Assembly: GCF_004028275.1 (NCBI RefSeq)
Contig: NZ_CP035033.1
Location: forward strand, 1,612,001 to 1,676,000
Source: Hydrogenovibrio thermophilus
GTDB lineage: Bacteria > Pseudomonadota > Gammaproteobacteria > Thiomicrospirales > Thiomicrospiraceae
DNA: 64,000 bases
Direction of reading: 5' to 3'
Below, in pieces: positions 7,972 through 17,525 of the stretch. Position 1 is the stretch's first letter, and every line of letters begins with the position of its first letter. The notes beneath the pieces were generated by a model. It worked only from the letters and a program-made list of their open reading frames with translations. It was not told the origin of the DNA and did no database searches. Position numbers and translations under genes: made by a program.

Positions 7972-9309
7972 TTAAAAGAGCGCTTCCAGTTTATCGAGGC
8001 TTTCCTGTACCGAAAACGATTCATCAATTCCCTGAGACAAGAAACCGTTCAACTTCGGGAACTTGTCGATGGCTTCGTCAATGGATGCATCGGTCCCCTT
8101 ACGGTAAGCCCCGATACTGATTAAATCCTGGTTCTGCTGGTAAACGGAATAGACCTGTTTGAAGCGCCGAGCCAGTCGAATCTGCTGCGGCGAAACAATA
8201 TCAATCATCACCCGGCTGATAGACGACTCTATATCAATCGCCGGATAGCGACCCGAATCCGCAATTTGACGTGACAACAGAATATGGCCGTCCAGTACGC
8301 CCCGCGCCGAATCCACTACCGGATCGTTTTGGTCATCTCCCTCAGCCAATACCGTATAAATCGCGGTAATCGAACCGGAATGCGTGGCGCCATTACCGGC
8401 TCGTTCAACCAGTTGCGGCAACTTGGCAAACACCGATGGCGGATAACCTTTACTGGCCGGCGGTTCGCCGACGGCCAGCGCAATTTCACGCTGTGCCTGC
8501 GCAAAACGCGTCAGGGAATCCATCAACAACAAGACGTCCTTACCTTGATCACGGAAGTATTCGGCAATGGAAGTGGCCAACATCGCACCATGCAGTCGCA
8601 TCAGAGGCGGATCGTCGGCGGGGGTCGCCACTACGACGGAGCGTTTCAACCCTTCTTCTCCCAAATTGTTTCGTACAAAGTCATTCACTTCTCGGCCACG
8701 CTCGCCGACCAGCCCCACCACGACCACTTCCGCATTGGTAAAACGGGTCATCATCCCCAGCAACACACTTTTACCGACCCCGGTGCCGGCCAACAAACCG
8801 ACACGCTGACCTTTACCCAACGTCAACAACCCATTGATGGTTTTAATCCCGACATCCAACGGTTCTTCAATCGGAGCCCGGTGCAACGGGTTGATTTTTT
8901 CGCCGTTCAAAGACACGCGTTCCTCAGCATGAATCGGCCCCTCTCCATCTAAAGGGTTACCGGCGCCATCAATGACACGCCCCAGCATAGCGGGGCTGAC
9001 GCCAACCTTAATCCCGCCGGACACGGGAATGACTTTGGCATTCGGCTCCAAGCCATGCACCTTACCGATTGGCATTAAGTACAACCGGTCGTTGTTAAAA
9101 CCGACCACTTCCGCCTCCACGGGATCACCGTACTTGGAAATCACTTGGCAGCGCGAGCCAATCGGGGCATAGGTACCGACCACTTCTAAGGTCATCCCCA
9201 CCATACGCACCAGTTTACCTTCCACTTTCAAGTCGGGTCTATCAGGTAAGTGCTCGGAAAATTCTGAAAATTTATGGTTAAGGTATTGATTGAAGAGTTG
9301 TTTCATCAT
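7972..9309 (-). CDS. fliI: Flagellum-specific ATPase FliI
   Basis: Cytoplasmic ATPase of the flagellar type III export apparatus, homologous to F1 beta. The Walker A motif GLLAGTGVGKS is at residues 171-181, Walker B is in VLLLMDSLTRFAQAQREIAL, and the family signature PPASKGYPPSVFAKLPQLVERAG follows. Length is 445, as usual. The two adjacent ATG codons at the start make the first residue uncertain by one. It follows fliH by 17 bases. Confidence 0.98.
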   Translation of the reverse strand: MMKQLFNQYLNHKFSEFSEHLPDRPDLKVEGKLVRMVGMTLEVVGTYAPIGSRCQVISKYGDPVEAEVVGFNNDRLYLMPIGKVHGLEPNAKVIPVSGGIKVGVSPAMLGRVIDGAGNPLDGEGPIHAEERVSLNGEKINPLHRAPIEEPLDVGIKTINGLLTLGKGQRVGLLAGTGVGKSVLLGMMTRFTNAEVVVVGLVGERGREVNDFVRNNLGEEGLKRSVVVATPADDPPLMRLHGAMLATSIAEYFRDQGKDVLLLMDSLTRFAQAQREIALAVGEPPASKGYPPSVFAKLPQLVERAGNGATHSGSITAIYTVLAEGDDQNDPVVDSARGVLDGHILLSRQIADSGRYPAIDIESSISRVMIDIVSPQQIRLARRFKQVYSVYQQNQDLISIGAYRKGTDASIDEAIDKFPKLNGFLSQGIDESFSVQESLDKLEALF

Positions 9310-9326
9310 AAGTACAAACCCTGTAC

Positions 9327-10148
9327 TCAGGAAGAGGTGTGTTCACTGCCGCTTGCTGAAGCTAGCGGCTGGCTGGGTTCTTTTGCGACCTTTTCGGCTG
9401 TCGCCAAGGCGTTTTCCAACAATTCATCCAGGCGTGTTCGCCAATCGTTGATGATCAACGAAGATCCCTGTTTGATTTTACAGGTCCCCACTTCCAGACT
9501 GTCATCCGTTTGCAAACGCCATTTTTTCTGGTGAGCCTGCTGGTATTTTTGAACGATGTCGGCATCGTCCGGATTCAAAATAACTTCGAGCTGCACACTG
9601 TCATCCGGCAGTTTGCCAATGGCTTCTTGAACAACCGTCAATATCCAGTCATGTCGGGATTGAATCTCGGAAGCCACCAGCTTTTCGGCCAAATCGACGG
9701 ACAATTTCGCCAGGGATTCGAACACATTCTGTGCAATTTGTTGATAAGGATCGCTCATGGCTTCCACAAGCTTTTGCAGTGACTTCACCTGCACGGACAA
9801 AGCCGCATCGGCTTCTTTTTCGGCTTTATCAAAGGCCTCTTTGCGCCCTTTTTCCAGCCCTTCTTGATAACCGGCATCATAACCTTCTTTTTGGGCGGTT
9901 TCATAGGCTTCCTTTTTCAAGACGGAAGCACGGCGAAGAATTTCAGGGCGAATCTCTTCCCGCAATTTTTCTTCGACATCGGAACGCAGCTTACGCGCTT
10001 TTTCAGCTTCTTCCTGCGCCAAATCTTGGTACTGCCAAGGCTTGATCTCCGGGGTTTTGACTTCATCGGCTCGCAGCAAAGTAGCCACCGGCAAAGCTTC
10101 CTCTTCCCCCGGCGCACTTTTGGTCAAAGGGGTATCGTCGGTGGCCAT
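9327..10148 (-). CDS. fliH: Flagellar export regulator FliH
   Basis: Dimeric stalk protein that holds FliI at the export gate through FliN. The centre (about 45-140) is helical with a Gly-x-x-x-Gly-like run typical of FliH (YDAGYQEGLEKGRKEAF). The C-terminal part (about 145-245) is the FliI-binding FliH domain (VVQEAIGKLPDDSVQLEVILNP). Length is 273. The start codon abuts the fliG stop. The duplicated FliN N-terminal motif seen in this window would be its docking partner. Confidence 0.94.
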   Translation of the reverse strand: MATDDTPLTKSAPGEEEALPVATLLRADEVKTPEIKPWQYQDLAQEEAEKARKLRSDVEEKLREEIRPEILRRASVLKKEAYETAQKEGYDAGYQEGLEKGRKEAFDKAEKEADAALSVQVKSLQKLVEAMSDPYQQIAQNVFESLAKLSVDLAEKLVASEIQSRHDWILTVVQEAIGKLPDDSVQLEVILNPDDADIVQKYQQAHQKKWRLQTDDSLEVGTCKIKQGSSLIINDWRTRLDELLENALATAEKVAKEPSQPLASASGSEHTSS

Positions 10149-11168
10149 TTAGACGAACTCCTCGCCACCACCCGGCATCATGACCTTCTCTTCGTCGGCC
10201 AGACGGCGGACCGTTTGAATAATGGTTCTCTGCGCTTCTTCGACATCGCTGAGTTTGACCGGACCGGTCATTTCCAACTCTTCTCTCAACATCTCGGCCT
10301 GACGTTTGGACATGTTCTCCAAGAACAACTCCACCATTGTTTGATCGGCACCTTTAAGGGCGATTTTAAGCACATCGGTCGGAACTTCGCCCAAAATGGT
10401 TTGAATCCCTCTCGGTTCAATACCACTGATGTCTTCAAAGACAAACATTTTGTCCTGAATCGCTTTACTGATGTCTTCATGTTCAACGGCAATGTCATCC
10501 AGCACCCTCGAATCGACACCACCGCCGACCAGGTTCAAAATTTCGGCCGCGCGTTTTTCGCCGCCGATCGTGGCTAGCTTGCCGCCCTCACCATCACTGG
10601 AAGCGTGCTCCAATACTTCGTTCAAATCGAACAGGGCACGTGGCTGAATGGTCGTCAAGGTCGCAATACGGTAAATGACTTCCGACTGGAAACGTTCCGG
10701 AATGCCGGCCAGAATCTCTGCAGATAAATCCGGTTCAAAATAAGACAACACAATCGCGACCACCTGCGGATGCTCGTTACGCAGCATATTGGAAATGGTC
10801 GACGGATGCATCCACTTCAGGGCTTCCAGTCCTTTGACCTGATCCCCCAGCATCGCCGCGTCCATTAAGCCGCCGCCGCCTTCTCCCAAGGCATCGACCA
10901 TCAAAGATTGAGCATACTCGGTTGGATTGATACCCAAGGCATCTTCGCCCAACTCATCCAAAAAGCTTTTCATCACCACATGGATGTCGGAATGCGACAC
11001 ATCGGATACGTCGGTCATGGCGGTACCGATTTGCTGCACTTCACGCGGGTTGAGGTGTGACAATACTTTGGAAGCCGTTTCCTTTCCCAAAGCCAGCAAC
11101 AGAATCGAGGTTTTTTCCAAACCGGTTAAATTGTCATCCGCCACTTCTTCGATTTCTGAATTCGCCAT
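10149..11168 (-). CDS. fliG: Flagellar motor switch protein FliG
   Basis: Rotor protein between the MS-ring and the FliM/FliN C-ring that receives torque from MotA. The N-terminal FliF-binding domain (about 10-105), the middle domain with its EHPQ motif (EHPQVVAIVLSYF, about 128-140), and the C-terminal torque domain with charged residues (LKIALKGADQTMVELFLENMSKRQAE) are all present. Length is 339 against 331 in E. coli. It begins directly after fliF. Confidence 0.98.
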   Translation of the reverse strand: MANSEIEEVADDNLTGLEKTSILLLALGKETASKVLSHLNPREVQQIGTAMTDVSDVSHSDIHVVMKSFLDELGEDALGINPTEYAQSLMVDALGEGGGGLMDAAMLGDQVKGLEALKWMHPSTISNMLRNEHPQVVAIVLSYFEPDLSAEILAGIPERFQSEVIYRIATLTTIQPRALFDLNEVLEHASSDGEGGKLATIGGEKRAAEILNLVGGGVDSRVLDDIAVEHEDISKAIQDKMFVFEDISGIEPRGIQTILGEVPTDVLKIALKGADQTMVELFLENMSKRQAEMLREELEMTGPVKLSDVEEAQRTIIQTVRRLADEEKVMMPGGGEEFV

Positions 11169-11169
11169 A

Positions 11170-12855
11170 CTACTTTTCCTTCGTCATCCATTGCTTGATG
11201 ATATGCGCGGCCAGTTTCGGATCGGCAGACACAATGGCTTTGACTTTTTCCAGCATCTCTTTGTCTTTTTCAGAGGTTTCGTCATCCTCTTCGGCTTTCT
11301 GCTCGACTTCTTCATTCATCTGCTCAAGGGCACGAGAAATCTCGTCGGCGTTTTCAAGCTCTTCCTCTTCTTCCGGCACATCCTCTGGATAGTCCACGGT
11401 CATTTCTTCACGTTTCGACAAGTCTTTCAGCATTGGTCGAATCACGCCAAAGATAATGATCAAAACCGCCAGACCTGCCAAAATTTGCTTGACCAGCGTC
11501 CAGAACCAAGGTTCTTCCCAGATCTCCGGTGCCGCGAAATCCTCCTGTTTTTCCTGTACAAAAGAGGCATTCACAATACTCAAAGTATCGCCACGCGCTT
11601 CATCCAAACCAACCGCATCACTGACCAACTGACGGTAACGCGCCAGTTCGTCTTCGGTCAAGGGGGTACGCTGAGTATCACCGTTTTCATCCAAGGTCAG
11701 TTTGTCATCCAATACAACCGCCACCGACAAACGTCGGATGGTGCCAACCGAATTTTTAATGTGGCTGACGGTACGGTCCAACTCATAGTTTTTGGTGGTT
11801 TTTTCTTTGGAGTTTTTCAGGTTCGGGTCTCTTTCCGGATCATAGCCTTCTTCCGGCGCAATCCCCGCACGTGGCGGCTGATTTGTCAAAGCGCCGGGAA
11901 TTCCCATTGGCCCTTCGTTTCGATTGATTTCCTTGATTTCCTGTTCGGAACGAATTGCTTCCGGATCCGGTTCATAATTCTCACGGGTTTGTTCTTGCTG
12001 GGTAAAGTCCAGTTCGGCCGTGACTTGAGCACGCACTTTATGATCGCCACCGGCGACCGGCGTCAGTAAGCGTACAATACGTCGAGACAAGGTATCTTCG
12101 ACCTGACGAGTATAGCCCAGCTGCTTGAGGCTGACGTTCATAATGCCGGAATGCGAGTCACTGGTCAGCAAATTGCCTTGCTGGTCGACAACCGTTACCC
12201 CTTTCGGTTTCATATTCGGAATACTGGACGACACCAGATAAACAATGGCATTGACTTGTTCTTCACTTAAGGAACGCCCCGGATAGAGTTTGACCGTGAC
12301 CGATGCGGTGGGTTCCTGCTGCTTGCGGACAAACACCGAACGTTTCGGCATGCCTAACAGCACGCGAGCCGATTTCACCGAATTGATGGTCGACACCGAT
12401 TTCGCCAATTCGCCTTCCAACGCCCGTTGATATTGCGCGGTTTCCTTGAATTGCGAAATCCCAAAGCCTTGGTCAATGTCCAGTAGCTGATAACCCGTCG
12501 GCGCCTGTTTCGGATAGCCTTGTGCCGCCAGTTTCAGGCGGAGTGAATGCACCATTTCATTCGGCACCAAAATCGCGCCGGAACCTTCTTCAATCTTGTA
12601 GGGAACGTTTTCCTGATCCAGTGTTTGGATGACTTCGCTCATGTCCTTGGCATCCATACTGCCAAACAGAAGCGTGTAATTAGTCGATTGCGACCAGAGA
12701 ATAATGCCGACCGCCAGAGCAACACTGGCGGCCAGAGCGATGACTAAGCTGACTTGCTTCGCAACGGATAGCGAAGTGAGATTTTTAAGGAGAGGAGAAC
12801 CTTCCGACGCCTTTTGCGAACTTAAACTGGGATCAAGAGTAGGTTGTTCAGCCAT
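11170..12855 (-). CDS. fliF: Flagellar MS-ring protein FliF
   Basis: Forms the membrane MS-ring on which the rotor and export gate are built. Two transmembrane segments frame a large periplasmic part: about 34-54 and about 455-475 (WFWTLVKQILAGLAVLIIIFGV). The YscJ-like domain (about 55-240) and the FliF C-terminal domain with an acidic FliG-binding tail are visible. Length is 561 against 552 in E. coli. It is the second gene of the operon, after fliE. Confidence 0.98.
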   Translation of the reverse strand: MAEQPTLDPSLSSQKASEGSPLLKNLTSLSVAKQVSLVIALAASVALAVGIILWSQSTNYTLLFGSMDAKDMSEVIQTLDQENVPYKIEEGSGAILVPNEMVHSLRLKLAAQGYPKQAPTGYQLLDIDQGFGISQFKETAQYQRALEGELAKSVSTINSVKSARVLLGMPKRSVFVRKQQEPTASVTVKLYPGRSLSEEQVNAIVYLVSSSIPNMKPKGVTVVDQQGNLLTSDSHSGIMNVSLKQLGYTRQVEDTLSRRIVRLLTPVAGGDHKVRAQVTAELDFTQQEQTRENYEPDPEAIRSEQEIKEINRNEGPMGIPGALTNQPPRAGIAPEEGYDPERDPNLKNSKEKTTKNYELDRTVSHIKNSVGTIRRLSVAVVLDDKLTLDENGDTQRTPLTEDELARYRQLVSDAVGLDEARGDTLSIVNASFVQEKQEDFAAPEIWEEPWFWTLVKQILAGLAVLIIIFGVIRPMLKDLSKREEMTVDYPEDVPEEEEELENADEISRALEQMNEEVEQKAEEDDETSEKDKEMLEKVKAIVSADPKLAAHIIKQWMTKEK

Positions 12856-12885
12856 CGAAAAAATAGTCTCTTGTTACAAATAGGC

Positions 12886-13218
12886 TTAAATCGGCATGTT
12901 TTTAATATCTTTGTAAGCTTCAACCAGTTTGTTTCGAACCTGTGTCATTGCTTGAAAAGATAAACTTGCCTTCTGCGCTTGAACCATTACTTCGGTCAAA
13001 TCCACGTCTTCCCCTTTCTCGAAAGCGGTTTTCATCGCGGATGATTTATTTTGTTCTTCCGCAACCGAATTGACGGATTGCGACAGTAACTCGGCAAAAT
13101 TCCCCGCCGTCTCGGCACCTTTTTCCGGTTGTTTGACCGGTTGCGACTGAGACGCGGCTTCCGCCGCCAGGGAACGCATTTGCAACATTAAACTCTGAGT
13201 GTCTACCGAATTAGTCAT
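12886..13218 (-). CDS. fliE: Flagellar hook-basal body complex protein FliE
   Basis: Small rod-adapter protein joining the MS-ring to the rod. The conserved C-terminal half is clear ([39 protein letters not shown]); length is 110 against 104 in E. coli. It is the first gene of the fliE-fliN operon, with a sigma-54 promoter about 85-100 bases upstream. Confidence 0.97.
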   Translation of the reverse strand: MTNSVDTQSLMLQMRSLAAEAASQSQPVKQPEKGAETAGNFAELLSQSVNSVAEEQNKSSAMKTAFEKGEDVDLTEVMVQAQKASLSFQAMTQVRNKLVEAYKDIKNMPI

Positions 13219-13300
13219 GATTTCGTTAAAACTCCATTAAATCGCGGACTTTCGAAGAAAATCCAACCGATATTTTCATGATTCAATTATGACACAATGA

Positions 13301-13316
13301 GCAATTGATATGCCAA
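13301..13316 (-). promoter_or_regulatory. Sigma-54 promoter of the fliE operon
   Basis: On the minus strand the sequence is TGGCAT-N5-TTGCT, an excellent match to the sigma-54 consensus, with GG at 13313-13314 and GC at 13301-13302 in the required register. The start site would be near 13290, giving a leader of about 70 bases to fliE. FlrA or FlrC is the expected activator. Confidence 0.88.
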
Positions 13317-13318
13317 AA

Positions 13319-13444
13319 ATGTGTCAAATAAATAACACCGCGATGAAGGCCGGATTTTCAGTGGTTTCCACCCGATACCGTGCCCCGGTCCTAGACAGGC
13401 AAGCTTCCAGCCTGCCCCGCCAATGTAACATGTTTGGGCAGGCT
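13319..13444. other. Structured GC-rich spacer between flrC and the fliE promoter
   Basis: The spacer between flrC and fliE is 224 bases. Next to the flrC stop is a 9-bp inverted repeat (AGCCTGCCC at 13410-13418 and its complement at 13436-13444, 17-base loop). There is no T-run, so it is not a standard terminator. It lies 90-130 bases upstream of the fliE sigma-54 promoter, where activator sites are usual. The remaining spacer shows nothing recognisable. Confidence 0.4.
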
Positions 13445-14822
13445 ATAAAACATCCAAGCCTTGTTCTTTGAACCGAGCCAATTTATAACGCAAGGTACGA
13501 GGACTGATATTCAAGGCTTCCGCGGTTTTCTGACGGTGACCATTATTAGCCTTCAACGTTTCCAAAATAATTTGGACTTCGCGCTCCTTCAAGTCCGTCG
13601 TATTGGCTTGAGCGTCAAAGCCATTCGAGACGACGGCCTCCGAAGATTCTCCAACGCCATTCGTCGTGACTTCCGACACGGTTTGCGCATCGGTTTCAAA
13701 GGTCTCATCAAAGAAGATATCTTGCTTCTGAATCGTTTCCCCTGACATCATCACCAAAGCACGTTGAATCACATTGTCCAACTCACGAATATTGCCCGGC
13801 CAGCGGAACTCGATCAAGGCTTTGAGCGCCGGAGCCGACAACATCGGTTCCACCCGACTGCCACCGCAATGGCGTTGCAAGAGGCGCTCTGCAATGGCGG
13901 CGATGTCTTTCGGGCGATTGCGCAAAGGCGGGATTCGCATTGGAAATACGTTCAAACGATAAAACAGGTCTTCCCGGAAATCGCCATTGGCAATGGCTTG
14001 TTTCATATCGATATTGGAAGCACTCAATATTCGAACATCGAGTTTAATCATTTTCGAGCTACCAATACGCTCCACTTCACGTTCCTGCAACACACGCAAC
14101 AATTTTGCTTGCAAATCCGGCTTCATTTCTCCGATTTCATCCAGAAAAATAGTGCCGCCCTGCGCCAATTCGAATTTTCCCGGCATGGATTTCAAAGCCC
14201 CTGTAAACGCGCCCTTTTCATAACCGAACAAGGTGGCTTCCAGCATGTTTTCCGGAATCGCCGCACAGTTAATGGCGACAAACGGTTGTTTGCTGCGATT
14301 GGAGTGATTATGGATAAAACGGGCCAAAACTTCTTTACCGGTTCCGCTTTCACCGGTAATCAACACCGAAGCATCACTTTCCGCGACTTTTTTGGCCATG
14401 GCTTTCAGTTGAATCGTCGTCGAATCCGCGACCACAAAATCTTCTTCTGCCGACGCATCCCGATAAAAATACGCCCGGGCCTTTTCCACCAGAATATCGG
14501 CTTCAAACGGTTTGAGAATGTAGTCGACTGCACCGGACTTCATGGCGTCCACGGCCTGTTCGACCGTGCCATACGCCGTCATCAACACAATCGGCAGATA
14601 AGGCTTAATCGCGCGAATACGCTTCATTAAATCATAGCCGTCCATGCTACCGTCCATGCGAATGTCGCTGAACACCATAGCGATTTCATCATCCAGCGCG
14701 ACCAGCGCTTCTTCCGCAGAACTGACAGCCACGACTTCAAAATCATTCAACTCAAGCGTATCAACCAAAGCTTCCTGTAATTTCAGGTCATCTTCCACCA
14801 CAAGTATTTTCGCTAGAGTCAT
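13443..14822 (-). CDS. flrC: Sigma-54-dependent flagellar response regulator FlrC/FleR
   Basis: NtrC-family activator of mid-class flagellar operons. The N-terminal receiver domain (about 1-118) has the acidic pair after the first strand (EDD), the phospho-acceptor Asp in VFSDIRMDG and the Lys in ILKPFEAD. The central AAA+ domain has Walker A GESGTGKE, the sigma-54 contact loop GAFTGA and the arginine-finger region. The C-terminal Fis-type helix-turn-helix is ALNISPRTLRYKL. Length is 459. Its start overlaps the flrB stop as ATGA, so kinase and regulator are coupled. Confidence 0.94.
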   Translation of the reverse strand: MTLAKILVVEDDLKLQEALVDTLELNDFEVVAVSSAEEALVALDDEIAMVFSDIRMDGSMDGYDLMKRIRAIKPYLPIVLMTAYGTVEQAVDAMKSGAVDYILKPFEADILVEKARAYFYRDASAEEDFVVADSTTIQLKAMAKKVAESDASVLITGESGTGKEVLARFIHNHSNRSKQPFVAINCAAIPENMLEATLFGYEKGAFTGALKSMPGKFELAQGGTIFLDEIGEMKPDLQAKLLRVLQEREVERIGSSKMIKLDVRILSASNIDMKQAIANGDFREDLFYRLNVFPMRIPPLRNRPKDIAAIAERLLQRHCGGSRVEPMLSAPALKALIEFRWPGNIRELDNVIQRALVMMSGETIQKQDIFFDETFETDAQTVSEVTTNGVGESSEAVVSNGFDAQANTTDLKEREVQIILETLKANNGHRQKTAEALNISPRTLRYKLARFKEQGLDVL

Positions 14823-16003
14823 GCATCCTCTCCATTCTCTAATAACGGCAGTCTCAACCCGAAGACGGCTCCGCGCCCTTTAATCGATTTGACCCAGGCT
14901 TCGCCACCATGTGCTTCGGCCACAGCTCGTACCACGGCCAACCCCAGTCCTGTGCCTTGTGCCCGGCTAGTGAAAAAGGGTTCAAAAATTTTTTCATTCA
15001 TTTCTTCGCTCAAGCCCGGACCATTGTCCGCTACCGTAATATCGACTTGATTGCGTTTTCCGTCCAACTCGACCGAAACATCAATTTCCGCATGCTCCGA
15101 GACGATATCAATGGCATTACTCACCAGGTTTTCCAGCGCGGTCAACAGCGCATCCTGATCGCCCAAAACCACCAGGCCTGGTGTCTTTTCATCAAATCGA
15201 ATCAAACTGTGTGATTGCTGAACTTTTGGTTCCACGGAATGCTTCAAACCATCCAGCAAGGCCCCAACCTGGACCTTTTGATCCTTGGCTTTGCCACCCT
15301 TGGCGTACTGTAGCATGTCTTTCACCAACGCTTCCAGGTGTCGCAAACTGGTCAGCGTTTTGGCCACAAACTTATCGCGCTTGTCTTCCGCCAATTGAGG
15401 GGATGACATTTGCGACACATATAAAAGCGCCGAGGCTAAAGGCGTACGCACTTGATGCGCCAATGAAGCCGCCATTTCACCCATTGAGCTCAAACGTTGG
15501 TGACGACTCATATGTTGCTGCAAATCTCGCGCCGCCGTCACATCCTGAATCAGCAAAATCTTGCCATTCAAGTGTTCGCCGTGATTTTGCGACAAACTCA
15601 ACGGCGATTCCGACAACTGATAATAATTTTGGTTGTGGGTAATCAGCTCACCGGCATCATTGGCGATTAAAAATACATTGCGAACCACCACTTCCCAGTT
15701 ACGACCAATGGCGTCAATGCCCAAAATCGTTTCTGCCGCCGGATTCATTTCGACAATACGATCATGTTCGTCCAGTACAATCACCCCGGCCGGCAGCAAA
15801 TTCAACAGCTGTTCAAGCCGTTCACCCACCCGGTGTTTTTCGCGGTTGCTCTCATCAAGCTTGTGTTGAAGGTCTTCAACCTCATGCTGCAAGGACTCGT
15901 AAGCCAGCGTCAATTGAGACGACGTCTGATTGAACAGCTCAAACGCTTCTTCCAACTCGGCTAAACGTTTTTGTTCAACCGCGTCTGCTCTGGCTTCATC
16001 CAC
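14819..16003 (-). CDS. flrB: Flagellar sensor histidine kinase FlrB/FleS
   Basis: Cytoplasmic kinase that phosphorylates FlrC. The protein has an N-terminal coiled coil (about 1-60), a PAS domain (about 62-170, GVIVLDEHDRIVEMNPAAE), a HisKA domain with the phosphorylated His in LAHQVRTPLASAL, and a HATPase domain with N box (LENLVSNAIDI), G1 (DNGPGL) and G2 (GTGLGLAV). No transmembrane helix is seen, as expected for FlrB/FleS. Length is 394. It follows flrA by 13 bases; all three regulator genes appear to be one operon. Confidence 0.93.
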   Translation of the reverse strand: MDEARADAVEQKRLAELEEAFELFNQTSSQLTLAYESLQHEVEDLQHKLDESNREKHRVGERLEQLLNLLPAGVIVLDEHDRIVEMNPAAETILGIDAIGRNWEVVVRNVFLIANDAGELITHNQNYYQLSESPLSLSQNHGEHLNGKILLIQDVTAARDLQQHMSRHQRLSSMGEMAASLAHQVRTPLASALLYVSQMSSPQLAEDKRDKFVAKTLTSLRHLEALVKDMLQYAKGGKAKDQKVQVGALLDGLKHSVEPKVQQSHSLIRFDEKTPGLVVLGDQDALLTALENLVSNAIDIVSEHAEIDVSVELDGKRNQVDITVADNGPGLSEEMNEKIFEPFFTSRAQGTGLGLAVVRAVAEAHGGEAWVKSIKGRGAVFGLRLPLLENGEDA

Positions 16004-16016
16004 AATCGGCCCTTTA

Positions 16017-17123
16017 TCAGTTCAAATTGAATTTACGAATTTTTTCAACCAACGTCGTTCGGTTGGTTTGCAGCAACTTGGCCGCTTGGGAAACATTCCC
16101 GTCGGTCTGGACCAAAGCCTTCTGAATCAGCTGTACTTCCATTTCCACCAAATACGACTTCAAGTCCAGGCCTTCTTCAAGGTTCGGCGTCGGGTTTGAG
16201 GCCATAAATTCGTCCGCTTGACCTGCGGCATCAAGGGTTTCAGCTTCCATCACGATATCGGTTGACGAAGGAGGTTCACTTTGAGGTGTCGTTTCCACCG
16301 ACTGCTGGGCCAATTGAGAGGCGTCGACACGAATCAAACTGGCATCTTCCGGTAGCTCAACTTGATACTTCACCGGTAAATCGCCATATTCAACAACCAA
16401 GTCAGGAAACAGAATGGATAAACGTTCAGCCAGATTGCCGAGTTCACGGACATTGCCCGGCCAGGCATATTGTTGCAAGGCAATCATGGCTTTTTCAGAC
16501 AGCTTGGGAATCGCTCGACCGGAGGATTGGATTTTATCGAACATGAAATCGAACAAATCGGGAATGTCTTCCGGGCGTTCTCTTAAGGACGGCATCTCAA
16601 TCGGAAAAACATTCAACCGATAGAACAAGTCTTCGCGAAAGGTTCCGTCGGAAATATTGTCTTCCAAATTGCGGTGCGTGGCGGCAATAACGCGGACATC
16701 ACATTCAAAGCTTTTATTACCGCCAACACGCTCGTAAATCCGTTCCTGCAGCACTCGCAGCAATTTGACCTGCATCGGCAATGGCATGTCGCCAATTTCA
16801 TCCAGAAAAATCGTCCCCCGTTCCGCCATTTCAAAACGGCCTTTACGAGCGGTGATCGCGCCGGTAAAAGCCCCTTTTTCATGCCCGAATAATTCAGACT
16901 CCAGCAGCTCGCCCGGAATAGCACCACAATTGATTGGAATAAAGGCTTGATTGGAACGACTTGAAACGGAGTGAAGGCTTTGGGCGACGACTTCTTTCCC
17001 GGTGCCCGATTCTCCGAGAATGAGGACGGTTGCATCGGTCTGGGCAACCTGTTGGATTAGTTTCTTGACTTGTTGCATGGCTGGTCCATTACCAACCAAG
17101 GAGGATAAAAGTTCTTCTTTCAT
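16017..17123 (-). CDS. flrA: FlrA/FleQ-type flagellar master regulator lacking the N-terminal domain
   Basis: Sigma-54 activator at the top of the flagellar hierarchy. The AAA+ domain starts almost at residue 1: Walker A GESGTGKE is at 37-44, GAFTGA at 84-89, and a Fis-type helix-turn-helix ends the protein (about 345-368, [11 protein letters not shown]). Known FleQ/FlrA proteins are about 480-500 residues with a receiver-like N-terminal domain; this one has 368. The codon directly before the ATG is an in-frame TAG, so no upstream extension is possible. The spot equivalent to the FleQ c-di-GMP motif LFRS reads LLSS. The call rests on the match to FleQ in the AAA+ domain and on the flrBC neighbours. 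Confidence 0.88.
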   Translation of the reverse strand: MKEELLSSLVGNGPAMQQVKKLIQQVAQTDATVLILGESGTGKEVVAQSLHSVSSRSNQAFIPINCGAIPGELLESELFGHEKGAFTGAITARKGRFEMAERGTIFLDEIGDMPLPMQVKLLRVLQERIYERVGGNKSFECDVRVIAATHRNLEDNISDGTFREDLFYRLNVFPIEMPSLRERPEDIPDLFDFMFDKIQSSGRAIPKLSEKAMIALQQYAWPGNVRELGNLAERLSILFPDLVVEYGDLPVKYQVELPEDASLIRVDASQLAQQSVETTPQSEPPSSTDIVMEAETLDAAGQADEFMASNPTPNLEEGLDLKSYLVEMEVQLIQKALVQTDGNVSQAAKLLQTNRTTLVEKIRKFNLN

Positions 17124-17156
17124 CTAGCCGCCATTTTATTTGGTCATCTAGGTGCC

Positions 17157-17185
17157 TTTATATAAGTTTTTACCTAGGATGTCAA
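17157..17185 (-). promoter_or_regulatory. Sigma-70 promoter of flrABC
   Basis: Minus strand: a perfect -35 TTGACA (17180-17185), a 17-bp spacer, and -10 TATAAA (17157-17162). The start site would be near 17150, 27 bases before the flrA ATG. A housekeeping promoter is what the master regulator of a flagellar cascade needs. Confidence 0.85.
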
Positions 17186-17234
17186 AATTTTGGCATTCTT
17201 TTTGTGGAAAAAGCGCTTTTACAGGTGATTCGGC

Positions 17235-17525
17235 TTATCGCAAGTATTGTTTGACGGCTTTTTGCTGTTGACGCCCGGAAGATACCGCGGCTTCAATTTC
17301 AACCATTCTGCGCTGAATCAAAGCACGGATTTTATCGACGTCTTCCAACAACTCAGCCAATGAAGCTTCCATGTCCGGAGAAGGGTTTTCAAGCAGTTGA
17401 TTGACTTGAACCGTCCACACAGGATGACGCTCAATAAAAGCATCCCAATCGCCGTCTTCAGCACACCGTAACAGCATTTTGGACTCGTGCAGACAATTCA
17501 ATAAATCATTCGTCATATGAATCAC
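17235..17525 (-). CDS. FliT-like flagellar chaperone
   Basis: A 96-residue helical protein (or 93 residues from ATG 17516) directly after fliS. The GTG at 17525 overlaps the fliS TGA as GTGA. Position, size and all-helical make-up fit FliT, the chaperone of the filament cap FliD. Sequence similarity to FliT is weak by eye (LLNCLHESKMLLRCAEDGDWDAF), so the name is an inference from context. It could instead be another small export chaperone. It is the last gene of the fliD-fliS operon; the sigma-70 promoter of flrA follows. Confidence 0.65.
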   Translation of the reverse strand: MIHMTNDLLNCLHESKMLLRCAEDGDWDAFIERHPVWTVQVNQLLENPSPDMEASLAELLEDVDKIRALIQRRMVEIEAAVSSGRQQQKAVKQYLR

